Positions 34,196 to 47,320 of a DNA stretch of 64,000 nt are shown piece after piece. The translations under genes and the position numbers were made by a program. Source of the DNA: Mauremys mutica (lineage: Eukaryota > Chordata > Testudines > Geoemydidae). Positions within the stretch are counted from its first letter, which is position 1, and each line of letters starts with the position of its first letter. The stretch lies in the NCBI RefSeq assembly GCF_020497125.1, contig NC_059084.1, forward strand, positions 5,235,501 through 5,299,500, in the 5' to 3' direction. Under the pieces are notes generated by a model that worked only from the letters and a program-made list of their open reading frames with translations, searched no databases and was not told where the DNA came from.

Positions 34196-36208
34196 AATCA
34201 GGTCATCCTAAAGAAGAGCCAATAAAATCTTTGTAACATCTTTAAACCATCTCTTTATACGTTAATTTGAATTCTGCACATATCACATATGATACATTAT
34301 GCTGGAGCTAGTCACAACAGCATCGTTAAGATTGCATGTTATGTGCGTGTGTATTAATAACTTTTTCCGAGTCTGTCTCTCCTTTTGGCTCTAATGTGTG
34401 ATGGGAGACACAAGTTAATTGGTAACATGGCATCATTTTTTCTTTCTTTCGAAAGTCTCCAATGTTCCTCTCTAAACAGTACGCCACCAGCCATGTTTAC
34501 ATATCTCTTAGTTTGTCTAGAGTGCCAGCTCACATTTTGTTCACTCAGGACACACTTTATTTTCATAATGTTTTATTGGGTAATTTTTTGTTGAGAACTG
34601 GGAATTAGCTGCAATAATGAGAATTGCATGCCTGTTTTAATGCCTAGGAAATTAGCACCCTACAAAGCATATTACTGCATGAGGCTTAGTTACTTATTGT
34701 TTCTCTTAAAGATAAACGGTATTATTGACTGCTATTACTTATGCAGTAAAAGAGAGGATGTCAGATATACAAGAGAAGAGACTACAGCAGAATAGAGGGA
34801 ATATAGTTATGGGTTATAGTTAGGATACACTATTATACTATCCAAGAGCTAGGTATTAATAATAAATAATAATTAATAGTTGTATCATGCTCATAGACCA
34901 TATAGTTAGATACGTTCCCACTGCCCCCAATGAGTTTACTATCTACATATTGCAGTTCTAAAAATGATCCTGTAAATGAAAGAATCAATAATTTCTGATG
35001 CACAAAGATACAGGTAATATCCTAGAATTCTTTGGGCACGCTTCATACCAGGTATAACTCCAATGACTTCACTGGAGATAAATTTGACTAATTTTCCTTT
35101 ATGGCTTAATCAGAATTTGAACTTCCATCTTCAGTGGGAAGAAGTGAGCATATTAACACATACCAGTAGCGCTTTCTTTATATAGGGAACAAATTTTCCC
35201 TTTAAAATACTGTACATTGGAACAGATAAGGCACTCACTGAGCCTGCACTCTTCCACTGGCATGTTCTCACCCGACTAGGTCAGGAACAGTTGGAACTCA
35301 TAGCAGAAGCATGAGAAATCCATTTTCACCACTCTTCCCTTCCACTCAAATTTCATCTCAGTGTAGCAGCACATTTACACCCAAATACCATGCCTAGCAA
35401 CAGTTCCCTGAACAGCATGTTGGGCGTATTACTTCCCTTCCAGCGGAGGGTGGTAAGAGATTTGCAGCGATCTATTTTTCTTGATCCTGGAGTTTTCTCC
35501 AACCTCACAAATCATGATCTACTGTGTATAGAAATGATGCCATCTCAGTGTTTGAATATGCTTTTAATGAAATGCCATGGAATGGAGAAATCTTGCTAAT
35601 ACTGATCAGGATGGGCTCTATCCAATGCTCACTGAAGTCATTAAACCCATTGACTTTAACAGGCATTGGACCAATATTAGAAAGGCCTAATATTCCACTG
35701 TTAACCATCTTATCTCGTAGCGTTTAACATTTCTGAGTGGTTCAAAGGTGCTGCGTTATATCCACTGTGCTATAGAAACCCCTTTCAAGAACTAGAAGCC
35801 TATTTCACTTCTTGAACGGTAAGTAGTTCAAGTAACTTGAAAACACCCACCAAGAGAGCTTGCAAAAATTTCCTCAGAAATTAATCTCCTTACTTCTTCT
35901 CCTGAGCACAACCACAGAACGCTTATTTCTCCCCACTCGCTTCCCTCTCGAATGAAGCCAAAAGGATATTGGCGATACTGCCTTTCACTCCAGCTACTCA
36001 GTGCTGTTTTCTCTGTTGACTTGGCTGTCAGTTGAAGACACAAATGTCATTATCATCTAAGAAGAACCCTGGCTTTTAGGGGGAAACAATATATCAATCA
36101 TTTTATTGGGACTTGCTTTGAAAGAACTTTTACAGCAAATAGAGCTTGCTCTTAAACCCATTCATTCATACTTTCATAATACACACTATGGGTAACTACA
36201 AAAAGTAA

Positions 36209-36500
36209 TTTTCCCTCTGCTGATACTCCCACCTTCTTGTCAACTGTTGGAAATGGGCGACGTCCACCTTTATTGCATTGGCCTCGTTAGCACTGACCCC
36301 CCACTTGGTAAGGCAACTCCCATCTTTTCATGTGCTGTAATATATATACTGTTTACTGTACTTTTCACTCCATGCATCTGATGAAGTGGGTTTTAGCCCA
36401 CAAAAGCGTACGCCCAAATAAATGTGTTAGTCTCTAAGGTGCCATAAGGACTCCTTGATTTTGCTGACACAGACTAACACAGCTACCCCTCTGAAACCTG
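36209..36500 (+). mobile_element. Penelope-like element 3' end fragment
   Basis: Contains ttcttgtcaactgttggaaa, then tgcatctgatgaagtgggtt, cccaaataaatgtgttagtc and ctacccctctgaaacctg. It matches the same order as the minus-strand copy at 58941, which also carries GIY-YIG sequence. It is non-coding and 5' truncated. Confidence 0.7.
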
Positions 36501-36704
36501 GCACTATAGATTTATTTCATACTGTGCTGCTTGGGTTAAGAGCATCTCTTTTCTGGGAAGAAAACTTCCCAGTAAGAACCAGGAACAGCAGGGAATTAAG
36601 TAGCACCAGTTTCTAACTTCCGATGCAGGCTCCAAAGGCTCAGGTTTTATTGCATGCTCTTTGGGGCACTGCCTGTTTCCCTATATGTGTGTAAAAGCTC
36701 CCAG

Positions 36705-36832
36705 GGCAAGATTTACAAAAGTATTTAGATGCCTTAAAATTCAGACAGGCACCTGGTGGGATTTTCAGAAGCGCCAAAGCAGGTTACGCACCTAACTCTC
36801 ATTGATGGCAATGGTCCCTAGTGCAGTTTTGG
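36705..36832. repeat. Palindromic 'ttaggtgcct' type repeat
   Basis: Contains ttacaaaagtatttagatgcc, then caggcacctggtgggattttc and cacctaactctcattgatgg. It is a degenerate palindromic interspersed repeat. Confidence 0.4.
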
Positions 36833-37174
36833 GCAGTTTTGTAGTTAAATAATTAAGTAATAATAACAACAGTAATTAGTATTATGCTGCAGATCCTGGA
36901 TGTCTGATTTGCCCGCTGTCTTTTTTAGGGATGGCATTGGTCATATCTGCCCTGGGACTCCATGCTTGCAACATAAGTACAGTAACTGGTTGGCTGGCTA
37001 TGAAAATGAAAGGAGGAATAATTTACTACTCATGCCTCCCTGCCGTCCAGTATTAAATGCAACATGCATCTTAAAAGATTCAACGATGGTCAGAGATCTG
37101 AAACCTCATGCTGGTTTCAGCTCTATCATCTCTCCAGGGGCCTGCCTGCATGGCCCCACAGTTTGGGCTAGGGG

Positions 37175-37340
37175 GGTATAAACAGCAGCACACACTAGCT
37201 GAAACAGGACACGTTAATGTAAACTAGTTTGCGCTTGCAGGGCCTACACGGAGCAGTGACAGAGCAGCACACTTGTCCGTGCTGTAATTTACACACCCGT
37301 AAGCTGAACTGCGGGGCTGTGTAGACATGCCCTAGGTTTT
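37175..37340. mobile_element. MITE-like fragment ending 'tgtgtagacatgccc'
   Basis: Contains gcgcttgcagggcctacacgg and the end ctgtgtagacatgccctag. I recall this as a common reptile non-autonomous DNA element. No clean partner terminus is visible here. Confidence 0.35.
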
Positions 37341-37357
37341 GTCAAGGTTTTACAAGG

Positions 37358-38108
37358 GTCACTGTGACGGGTTATATTGGCCCCACCTGGCAGCGGACAC
37401 TCTGGCAGCAGAGTTAATGAAGAGAGCAGTCCCTCACTGCAGCTAAATGGCTCCTTAGTAACAGCTGGGATAAAAAGCCAGAGAAGAGTGGGCACTGGCC
37501 CTGGAGAGGCTGAGAGCCACTGCGGAGGAGCTCCACACCACTGGATAGGAAAAAGCCAGCCAGCGAGGCCAGTTTCCTGGCCGAAGGATTCAGGGAAGGT
37601 TGCCAGACAGCAGATATCTGCAGAGGCCGTAGGCCTAGGGGGGTCAGCAGGAGACCTAAGCACACACTCCTTGACGGCCTATAGAGTCCTTGGGCTGGGA
37701 CCCAGAGGAGATGGCAGGCCTCCGTCCCCCACACTGAAGGAGGGCAAAGATGGCCGAAGGCCCAGATTGGGGCTGTCCCTCCTAACTCAGGCTATTGAAC
37801 TTTATTCCCGGCTCTGTTCTGACTTCCTTTTGTCCCTTCCCTGATGAAGAAGGGAGAGAGAGATGTGGGGCCCGAGGAGCAGCGAATGGAGGCCCATCAC
37901 AGGGCCACTAGGACCTTGGGGTGAGGCCCTTTACTGCCCCCAAGGGCTGACTCAAGCAACCCAGCCCGAGGGCTGGAGCCATAAAGAGAGGCCAGGCTCA
38001 ATAGGCCGCCTGGTCCCTAGCAAAGGGAAACTGGGGTAAGACTATCAAACGCTCAGCCACAAGGGGGTGCACTGAAGGGTCAGAGGCCCGACTATGGTCA
38101 CCCGTCAC
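37358..38108 (+). mobile_element. Solo LTR (TGTGACGGG type)
   Basis: Begins tgtgacgggttatattgg at 37363 and ends around ggtcacccgtcac at 38108. TATA-like gataaaaagcc lies near 37467. GTCAC occurs on both sides (37358-37362 and 38104-38108), but the true 3' border is ambiguous because the ends are themselves palindromic. It has no coding region, although the GC-rich body gives 100-150 aa shadow frames. Confidence 0.6.
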
Positions 38109-38150
38109 TGTGGTATCTGAATACCCTGCTGTCTGGAAAACAAACTAAGG

Positions 38151-38245
38151 GCCAGTTCTCAGCTGGTATAAATCGGTGTCGCTCAGTTGACGTCAATGAA
38201 GCTATGATGATTTACAGCATCAGAGAGTCTGTCCCGGATAGTGCC
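38151..38245. repeat. Palindromic repeat
   Basis: gccagttctcagctggtataaatcgg ... gatttacagcatcagagagt, an imperfect hairpin around gttgacgtcaatg. The segment at 21150-21240 is a half copy (ctgattctcagctgatgg, attgacgtcaatg). Confidence 0.5.
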
Positions 38246-38454
38246 CACAGTAATAATGGACGGATGAGATGCAAACTCAACATTTCTCATCTGATTTCAA
38301 GTACATCACAGTGTGTGGCCCTCCTTGGGTACTTCTCGGGGGGGGAAGGCGGGGAGAGGTTTCCCCTTCCACACCCCACACCCCCAAACCCAGGTGGAGC
38401 AGTTATTGCTGCTGCTCCTCCAGCCTCCACCAGACACCAAATTGCCCTGTTCTG

Positions 38455-38572
38455 TCCATTTCCTCTGGGGCACCTGGCATTGGCCACTGTCAGAAGAGAG
38501 GATACTGGGCTAGATGGACCATTGGTCTGACCCAGTCTGGCCGCTCTTATGTTCTTATGTTCCTAACAACTA
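38455..38572 (+). mobile_element. CR1 3' tail fragment
   Basis: Contains ctctggggcacctggcattgg, then tgacccagtctggccgctct and tatgttcttatgttc. It is the same tail family as the CR1 ending at 7545. Confidence 0.75.
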
Positions 38573-39473
38573 GGAGGGAAACAGACTAGAGGGGGAAACA
38601 CCCCTTCTTACTTCCTAGGAACCTCCTGACTCCCACTCGTCCGGAATGTGTCCATGCATCTGGAGAGTCAAGGGGAGGGGGAAGAGGTCAGAGCGTGAGC
38701 CAGAGGATACTGGAGTGCACAGAACCACCGAGTGACTGCAGCGGGACCTCCTGACGTGTGTCATCCCGTCAAGACTTGTATCCTGGTGACTCATTGTTTT
38801 GGTGAAGCCATTGCGACCGGGTGTCAGGAAGTCCCTCTGCGAGTGTTCTGTGGCGCTCAGCTCTGGAGATTCAGTGAGGAAACCGCTTTCAAGGCTGACG
38901 GCCCTTAGAGACTATTACTGGGAGCGCTCTTCGGAACCCAGACCATTCTCATTAGTGCTGGTTGAAAGATTCAGTGCAGAGGCCTGTTTGCTGGTAATCA
39001 ATCAGATCTTTGTAAAGGGACTTTTTATGTGCAAGTGTTTGCTGAAGAGTCTGTATGAGCAGCTTTCAGCCTACAGGGTGTTAGAGACTGTGTCTCTTTG
39101 CCGTTTGTTATTCCTGGGCTGGGATTAGTCACCTAAGGCACCCGGTATCGTTTCTATTCCCAGATTCGATGACTGAAACTAGAAGGGAAGGAATGACAGA
39201 GAGAGAATAACAAATAATGAATATTCTTGTTTGCAGGGAAATACAGGTGTTTGTGTGAAGCGGAATCATTCACTAGACAGCCTGTGAATGAAAGCCTGTG
39301 CTCAGAAATGCACAGCAAATGAACTGCAAATAAGAGATCTAGACATGGCCAGGCTGAGCCAACCATTCAGAACTGGAACACAATGTTCGTGTGCATGATT
39401 TTTGCAGTATTTGACCAGCTCTAATTCTCACAGGGCCTGATCCAAAGCTTAGTGAAGTCAACGGGCCCCTTGT

Positions 39474-39497
39474 TCTCTCTCTCTCTCTCTCTCTGTC
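39474..39497. repeat. (CT)n microsatellite
   Basis: A short run of TC dinucleotides. Confidence 0.85.
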
Positions 39498-39499
39498 TC

Positions 39500-41570
39500 C
39501 TCTCTGCCTGTTTTGGGTATTTCCTAAGCCTTAGCTCCATGTATTTACATTCTTTGCACACAGCCAGTCAAGCCTAGAACAATGTCCAAGCTCTGGAAAC
39601 TCCGCATGAGATTTTCAAAACCACTCATCACACTGGATTGAACATTGACTTCAGTGGGAGCCACTTTAGGCTAACAGGGAGCACTCTTTGGAAATCCCAC
39701 CCTCTGCAGTCAGTATTTTACTTCTTCAGCGAGTAGAACTTGCCTGAATTTGATTCCCACAATGGTAAAGGCATAGAAGCGACCTACTCCTCCCTCCGCA
39801 TAAGCACAAAGGAGCTTGCCTTATAAATGCAGACTAGTGCTCCATGACAAATGGCCTGCCAAGAGGGATTAGATGTACATCAAGCTTTTTGGGGGTGGGG
39901 GTGGGGAGACATTAATTCTGTCATCCAGTGGAGGAGCTTCCAGGTACAAGGAGATTATCCTGATGTTTCCTATTAAAATTCAATGCCCAACAATGACAGC
40001 TCCCAAGAATTAGCTAGAGAATAACTTATGCTTCACTGTATTGCTTAGGCCTGAGGCCTTTATGCCAGAAGGAACAAATAAATGCAAGGTCAGCCCTCCA
40101 CACATGCCTTCTTTGAATTTAGGTTGCCTGATTATTAAAAATAAGAAACAGCCCTAAGCATGATGTCAGTAGGGAGTGAAAGATCACCATTAGCTCTTCA
40201 GCTTGCTACCTCTTTTATGAATAATTAGATTGAGAACTTGATTAGGCTAGAATGGCCGGTTGAAATATACCCAGGGAGTGAAAATGGGTTATCTTTCTCC
40301 ATGCTGAAAACTGGAAGGAAAGAAAGAATTTATGAAGCCCTTGAACTCCCAGTCAGTCCACGATAGGCACATACAGGTCTAGTCCTGCGTCATTGAAATC
40401 CATGTGAGTTTTGCTAATTATCGTCAGTTGGTGCCCACTCAGGCCTGCAAACTCTCCAAACAATCGGGAGACCCTGCTGAGATTGTTTTTCATTTCATGG
40501 ATTGTCCACTTGGAAAATATATTGTCAGAAAAATACAATCTTGATCTTTCCAGCTGGCAAAAGAAAAGAGCCCCTGGAACATTTCGGCATCAGTCATTCA
40601 TTTTAAAATCCTCTGATGGTTCAAAATATGTCAGTGGGCCAAGTTTGTGGGATGCATATGACACTTCAGCTGGGACCAGTGGACCTTCCTACTTTAGCAT
40701 TTTATCTTCTCCAAATAATCCTGCTGTTCATCCAGTTGAAAACAGAGGCCGTGGCTTTTTTCTGCTTTGCAGTTTTCCTGATTTAGTGACACATACCAAA
40801 AAAAAAAAAAAAATCAGGGAAGTTTCTGCTTCTCACCCACTGCCAAATGTTCCTTGTCCTGTCATAATACATAATAACATGTCATGATTTCCCCCCACCC
40901 AACCCCAGGCTATTGCTGCTGAAAATTGCTTTGGTACTTTGAGGCTGTCACTCACTGGAGACATTAGCAGCTTTCTGTACACTAGAGAAATAAGTGCCAT
41001 CTTGAAATCCTTATTCTAATCTGAAGCCTTTATCTGATTATGGCATCTAGTTCTGAGCAGCAGGCACTGTCTCACCTCACGAGGTACAGTGACGATGGGA
41101 CAGGGCAAGGGTTTGCTTTGCTGTTGTCCAATGTACGGTATTCAGTTTCGGGAAACTCCTCATCCATTAGTAAGATCACACCATCCCAGCTTAAAAGAGA
41201 CAGCTAGTTGGAGAAGGAGCTGTAGGGGGGTTTTTTCTGTTTTTTTTTTTAAAGTCTCTGGGTCATTTTTAGAAATTAAACCACAGCCACTACTAAAACT
41301 GCAAACATACATGCTTACTCCACTGTTTGAGTGATTGCAATCCAAAGAATTACAGAATCCACACCAGTGTTTGAATAGCAGTTTTCATGGGCTAGGACAG
41401 TGTAGCAAACAGCATAGAAAATGGACAGTTTCATTAGAGTAATTAGTTTACATGTTGCATTCCCCACGCTTGCATTTTTTGTGTCCTTAATAATTATTAT
41501 ACAGTGCCTAGCTTGTATGTAGAGATTTTCATCATTAGATCTCAAAGCTAATTGAGATTGTGAGTAGAGC
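39500..41570. other. Unassigned sequence
   Basis: No gene or confident repeat. A 158-codon frame at 40411-40887 ends in a poly-Lys run made by the A-tract at 40799-40813, which is not protein-like. Confidence 0.35.
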
Positions 41571-41571
41571 T

Positions 41572-41810
41572 GGGTGAATTTTTCAACCAAAACTTTTTTC
41601 AGTGAAGAAGAAAGAGTTAGCAATGCTCAAATATCTTGCAAATTTGTGTCAATTTCACCAGATTGTTTCAGTCAACCTGCCCAAAACACAATTCCAAAAA
41701 AATCCCCAAAGTTTTATTTTGACATTTTCTAAATGAAACACTTTTTGATTTTTCAATTTGAAATTACTTTTATTTTGAAATTTCCTTTAATTCTTTAAAG
41801 GAAAAACCTG
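41572..41810. repeat. AT-rich palindromic repeat
   Basis: Starts gagctgggtgaatttttcaacc and continues with ttttattttgacattttctaaatg. It is a member of the family at 27570, and the start is the reverse of that family's ...accagctc end. Confidence 0.5.
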
Positions 41811-42025
41811 TTATAATTTGCTGAAAGCAAATGACCTTTTTAACTGTTGTTGTAAATATTAACTCAGGATGACTGATCTCAGTTGTGACATGCACCGCCC
41901 CAGCAGACAAGAGTGGACAGAGTGATATGGAAGCGATTGACTTTCTCCATCTTTTTTGCAAGTGTTTGGATTGGGGGAGAATGTTATCAGAACTGAGAAA
42001 TTTACCCTTTGTATATTATTGATTC

Positions 42026-43121
42026 ATAATTGTGACAGTCTCTACCATTATGTTAACCACATTTACAAGACTATGATAAATTTTGTAGAAAGTATGCCTT
42101 GTGAGGTATCATTTGAAAAGTCATAATTTGCTGAATATCATTGTCCTTTTGAAATATGCATAGCAACAGTATATGTGAAGTTATAAGATTCTATTATATG
42201 ATGGTTACTGAAATATGCTGTAATTCTGGGTAACACCCACAAACCAGTTTTTCACAGATAAAGACACTTTACTGATACAGACTAACACAGCTGCCCCTCT
42301 GAAACCTGTCAAGAAATTTACATTTTATCACAGAGATGGTTCAAACCTCATGTCCACAAGAGACTGCGTGTCACCTGCATCCCAGCTGGGGGTAATCGAA
42401 GAAGGGAGAGGGGTATAAGAATAAGGGACAGTGGCTTCCAATTCACCTCTCCTCCTCCCATCTCTCTTCTCATGACATCGGTGAATACCTGAAGGACACT
42501 GAATTAAGTGGGAGGGGCCCCAGGCTAAAAGCGGATCCAGCCCATGAAATTTCCTGCAGTGTATGGTGAGGAAAACCTTCGCTTTGAATTCTGTTAGTCT
42601 GTTAAGTTAGCCATTAGCTTGTGTATTACTCTTATTTTTTTTTGTAACCAATCCTGACTTTTGTGCATCATCATTTGTAATCAATTAAAATCTACCTTTC
42701 TGTAGTTAATAAATGTATCTTATTGTTTTATCTTAATGGGTGCGTTTGAATTAGAGTGTGTGGGGAAACTCCATCAGTGATAACAAGGCCGGCGCAATAT
42801 CATTTTCCCTTGATGAAATGATGGACTTTCTATGAGCTTGTACTGTTCAGAAGGGTGCTGAGCAGTACAAGATGCACATTTCTGGGGGACAAGGCTGGGA
42901 CTAGGGATTTTCTAGTGTTGCGCTGTATGTAATTCATGAGTGGCTGGCCATAGCGTTAATGAATTCAGCTGGGAGTGACTTTGCATGCCGAAGGCCGTGT
43001 GAGTAGGCTAGGAGTGGAGGTTCTGACAGCAAAGCAGGGTAAAAGGCATCCCAGGCTACAGAGCTAAAGGGACACAGCTGTTCCATGGTCCAGATTGTAC
43101 CCTGGGTAATGTCACAATATT
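42026..43121 (+). mobile_element. Solo ERV-like LTR, with nested Penelope fragment
   Basis: The LTR occupies 42031-43116, beginning tgtgacagtctctacc and ending gtaatgtcaca. The flanks ATAAT and ATATT match 4/5. A TATA-like gtataagaata is near 42412 and AATAAA near 42706. A Penelope tail fragment (tactgatacagactaacaca...) lies inside at 42269-42310. At 1,086 bp it is long, which suits an endogenous retrovirus LTR. No retroviral genes are present. Confidence 0.65.
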
Positions 43122-44521
43122 ATACACCCCCCACCCCCATTTTCTTCAGGACTGAAACTCTGAGTTTTCAGAGTAAAATTCCTTCCCGACTACTCTGAAC
43201 TTGTGTCCTGAAGCACGAGAGTTGATGACCAGTATCTTAACTTCTATCATGACATTCTGGTGCTCAGATATGACAGTGATTGGGACCACAGAGGTACCAG
43301 AATTAAGGTATTATTGCTCATAAAATTCATGAGCCCATTTATAACACCAGCCATGTTGTTTGAATTTACCATGCTCTAGGTGACAACCCGTGGGTGGGTG
43401 GGGAATAGAAACTGAGTGAAATGCATGAGAAGGTCATGAGTCTTGTTGGACCATAAATAACTTGCAATTCATCACCAATGAAATGAAACAAGTGCTTGTT
43501 AAGCTAGAAAATAACACATGGAAACACCTCCCCACTCGTTGACTGTGACACTGCACAGGCACTTGAGAGTGAGAAGGATACACAAACACATGAAGGGGTT
43601 GTGATGACATCAAGGTAACCATGAGAGCCTAGCTCAAGTGTTTTGTGTCACTCTCGGAATCTGGAGAGGTCTGGGGTTTTGTGGTTATTGTGTGCTTTTG
43701 GTTTTTTTTCTCCCTGAGTCAGAAAAAAACCAAATTGTTAGGAGAAATCATAAAGGGATAAGACTCTGCCCCCCCCCCCCCACACCTCAAGTTAAAATCT
43801 GCAAGCCTTGACGATGCCATATGCATTGAGAATCAAACACAGCATGTATTTGGCTAGCACAAAATTTTAAAAAGCAAGTAAAAGCAAAAGTGAAAAAGAC
43901 TGTCTTCAGTGCACATCATAATCTGTGTGTGTGTCACAGAACAAGTCTCCACCTTGACAGCCTGCAAAGGGACATATTTTGTATGCTGGGCAGATAACAC
44001 CAGTACTTGCCTGGCAGTGGTGTGGATTCATTCACTGGAGACAATCGGGCAGCTTTATTCGAAATTCCTCTTGCATGTGCATGTGAAAACAGCAAGTCGT
44101 ATTAACTCCGCACCATCCCATCCTCTCATGCCATGCTTGAAGCCTGAGCATGTTTATGTAATGGGATCATAGGGAATTCTTTCATGGAATCATTTATTTC
44201 ACCTAGATCACACCAAGTAGACTTTGAACAAAAGATTAAGGGGACATGCAGAACATTGGAGTTTGGCTCTGATGATTTGGAGTTCTACAGAACAGTTACC
44301 CCCACGTGACACAACAAAAGGAATCAGAGGCAAAGGTCATTTCAGCAAGTTTATGCTTCAGCAACAATGTGCTGGAGCTGAAGTGCTTTGAATGCAGGCA
44401 GAAGGGATTCCCATGTTATGGAAACCAGACAATGTAGTGAAAACTGCCCCTTGGGCTACAGTGTGGAGCTTTCTTCTTCAAGTTAAGACCATGTGGTGAA
44501 ACAGCTATTTAGCAGGATCGC

Positions 44522-45706
44522 TTAGACTAGAGGACACAGGCACACAAGGGATTTTTCTTTTTTGTTTAGCCAATTTGGAAGAGATGCATTTAAAGGAAAG
44601 GATATGGAGCCATTTCTTCTTGCCTTGGCATTGAGGAAATGGAAAGGCCTCTTTCCTCTCTCTGGGTTAAACATACCAGTGTTTAGTGGGGTTTTGCACA
44701 GTTCAGGGGAGCATTTGCAAGAGAAAATATGTGAGATCTTACATGTGGGGTAAGCATGGCACTGTAACAGGACTGGTACTGTCCTTTCAAGGCAGCAGGG
44801 ACTAGTGGTCAAAGTTTGGGGAAAACACACACTACTGTTTAAGGAGGGCCAAGGATCAGGAACCTTGTAAAATAGGGTGGGGCAAGGCTCCCCTCTCTCT
44901 GACCCAACCGGGATGAGCTCTGGGAATGATGGCAGTTGATATGCTGCCAGTGCCTCCTCCCTCATAGCAAGAGGGACACTACCTAGAGGAGGATGCTCAC
45001 CTGCTGAGCTCTCCCAGTCATAGGCTGGAAGGACTGAATTACTTGCACAGTTGGAGAAGGAGGGCAGCGAGACTCCTGATTTACGAGAAGAAGCCTGCCT
45101 GGTTTCTAGCATACATGCCCCAGAAGGAGGGCTGGGAACTCCTGAATATAAAGAGAGTAAGCTCACCGGAATTATTACACAGGCCCAGGGGAAGACCGTG
45201 AGACTCCTGTATTTAGGAGAGGGGGGCCTTTCTGAATTGGCACCCAGGCTCCCAGAGGAAGGGTAGACTTGAGGTGCTATGGAGTTAATATAGAAACCCC
45301 AGAAGGCTCTAGTGTCAGAGGAAACCATGGGAAGACCCAAGAGACAAAAGAAAGGAGATGGCAGTGAGCTTGCTGGGCTGGGCCATGCCAGCAGGACAGG
45401 GCTGGGGACGGCATCTGCCACAAGCACCCTCGTAAAGGACTTACACTGGGAGAGAGAGTTTAAGGTGGCAACTTTATCCCAGCTCTTGTGGCCCAAAAAA
45501 GCACCGTAGAAGGCCTTGAATACACTGGGATCGGTGCACAGTGGAGGGGGATGTGGGCAGCCCATGTGAGGTTCTGCACCCCATATGCACCATGCAGCTA
45601 TGCTGCAGGAAGCTCCCTGAAGGGGAGTATGGGCAAGGGGTAGGATAGGGGATTCACAATGATGCAGACAGATCCACTGGACAAATCCTCTGGGGTGGAG
45701 GCACAT
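44522..45706 (-). other. Long ORF, 394 codons, no recognised domain
   Basis: The longest open frame in the window, with a stop-free stretch and no splice context. Composition is Ser/Pro/Cys-rich without domains, heptads or membrane segments. The plus strand here looks like degenerate, GC-richer, internally repetitive sequence (several gactcctga/tataaagagag-like blocks), as often seen in retroelement leader or LTR DNA. I think a chance ORF in an old repeat is most likely. Confidence 0.25.
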
Positions 45707-45790
45707 GGCAGCTGTGGAGGCTATTGCAACCGCAAAGCTAACAGTAGTAGCTACAAAATGACTCTGTGGCCCTCAGTGGGGCCCCCCATC

Positions 45791-46145
45791 TTCTACAGCA
45801 GGGGTTCTCAACCTTTTTCTTTCTGAGCCCTCCCCGCAGCATGCTATAAAAACTGCATGGCCCAGCTGTGACACAACAACTGCTTTTCTGCATTTAAAAA
45901 CCAGGGCTGGAATTAGACAGTAGCAAGCAGGGCAATTCCCTGGGCCCCACATGGGCCCCCGCAAAGCTAAGTTGCTCAGGCTTTGGCTTCAGCTCAGGGC
46001 CTCGGGTTTCAGCACCATGCAGTGGGACTTCAGCTTTCTGCCCTGGGCCCCAGCGAGTCTAGCACTGGCCCTGTGGACCCCCAGAAACCTGCTCACAGCC
46101 CCTCAGGGAGCTCCAGATCCCTGGTTGAGAACCACTGTTCTACAG
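45791..46145. mobile_element. hAT-type non-autonomous element, perfect 8-bp target duplication
   Basis: The element spans 45799-46137 with ends CAGGGGTTCTCAACC and GGTTGAGAACCACTG, a 15-bp inverted repeat with one mismatch. TTCTACAG is duplicated exactly at 45791-45798 and 46138-46145. The 8-bp duplication and CAGGGG start are diagnostic of hAT. It contains no transposase. Confidence 0.9.
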
Positions 46146-46934
46146 TCCCCAGAATCCATTTAGTTGGGCTGAATTCATGCAGGATAGGTTGGCCCTGAGA
46201 GACGAGACCCTGAGACTGAAAGCAACGCTGCTCACAAGAGGGGCTGGAATTCAATCTGCTAGTGAAATTTCTAGGTAATGGTGAGTTTCACAAAAGTATG
46301 GAGACTGAAGACCAAGGTGAACCAGTGATAGCGCACACTATAGAAAAGCATACGAGGAATGAGGGGAAGTATGTGGGAAATGTTTGAATGTTTAAAGCAG
46401 ACAGTGTTGGATGGGTTGGGGTGGTGAAATGGGAATTTCCCCGACTTTCTCGTCTCCTACAAGTGAATCACCTTGAAGGAAGCTGCCACGTGAAATGGAA
46501 ACATTGTCTGTACTGTTCAAGGTGCCCATCGGGGGCCTCATTTCAGTAGTTCTGATGCTGAAGTGGTTGTAGTGCCCAGAAAACCACGGCATTCATTGCA
46601 GCAACAAACCATGGCATATCCTGTCTCCAAGGGAAAACACGATCAAAGCTGGTTGGTGAGACACAGGTAAGTATAGAGGGACCTGAATCAGAGCATTTGG
46701 ATCTGGGTCAAAAATTCCTAAACAAAACCCACCTTCCATCCATCAGCAACATTCAGAGATGTTCCAATCCTGATGCAAAAGCCATTGAAGTCAATAGGAA
46801 TATACCCTTTGATTTTAATGGCCTGTTTTAGAGAAAGGCAAATTTCAGAGTGTTTGGACCCCAGATTTTCTGGCAAAAGTGGGTGTATGAGATTAGAGGT
46901 GAGCCTGAGACTCGCCATAATGGTCACTTATAAG

Positions 46935-47320
46935 TCAGGCTGGATGGGAAAAGATTTTTTCTATCAGGAAAAGTCAAAATCTCAAAAAAACTTTTTCAGT
47001 CCCAAACCCCCCAAAATAAATAAATAAAAATGTCAGTTTGGGCCAGCTGAAACATTTTGTTTTGATTTCAACCGTTTTCTTTTTTGTAAAGTAAATTTAC
47101 TCAAATTTCAAAAACCAAAAGACATTTTGACTCCAACAAAAAAATAAAAAATGAAACTTTCCAGCTCAACGATCTCAAAATTTGTTTTTAACCAACAATC
47201 ATTTGAGTCAGGTGATCTTTTGAACCTGATGCTGTTTCATGCACAGCTTCAGTTTTTAAAAATTAGGATCATTTGACAAAAAAATATTGCCTTGCAAAAA
47301 TTCCTGATCAGCTCTAAAAC
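46935..47320. repeat. AT-rich palindromic repeat
   Basis: Long runs such as agattttttctatcaggaaa, then aaaaattcctgatcagctct at the end. It belongs to the family at 27570. Confidence 0.45.

Noticed and set aside
37377..37844. 155-codon ORF
   Set aside because: Lies wholly inside the solo LTR at 37363-38108 and has no conserved domain.
40411..40887. 158-codon plus-strand ORF
   Set aside because: No domain, it includes a poly-Lys run from an A-tract, and there is no splice or promoter context.
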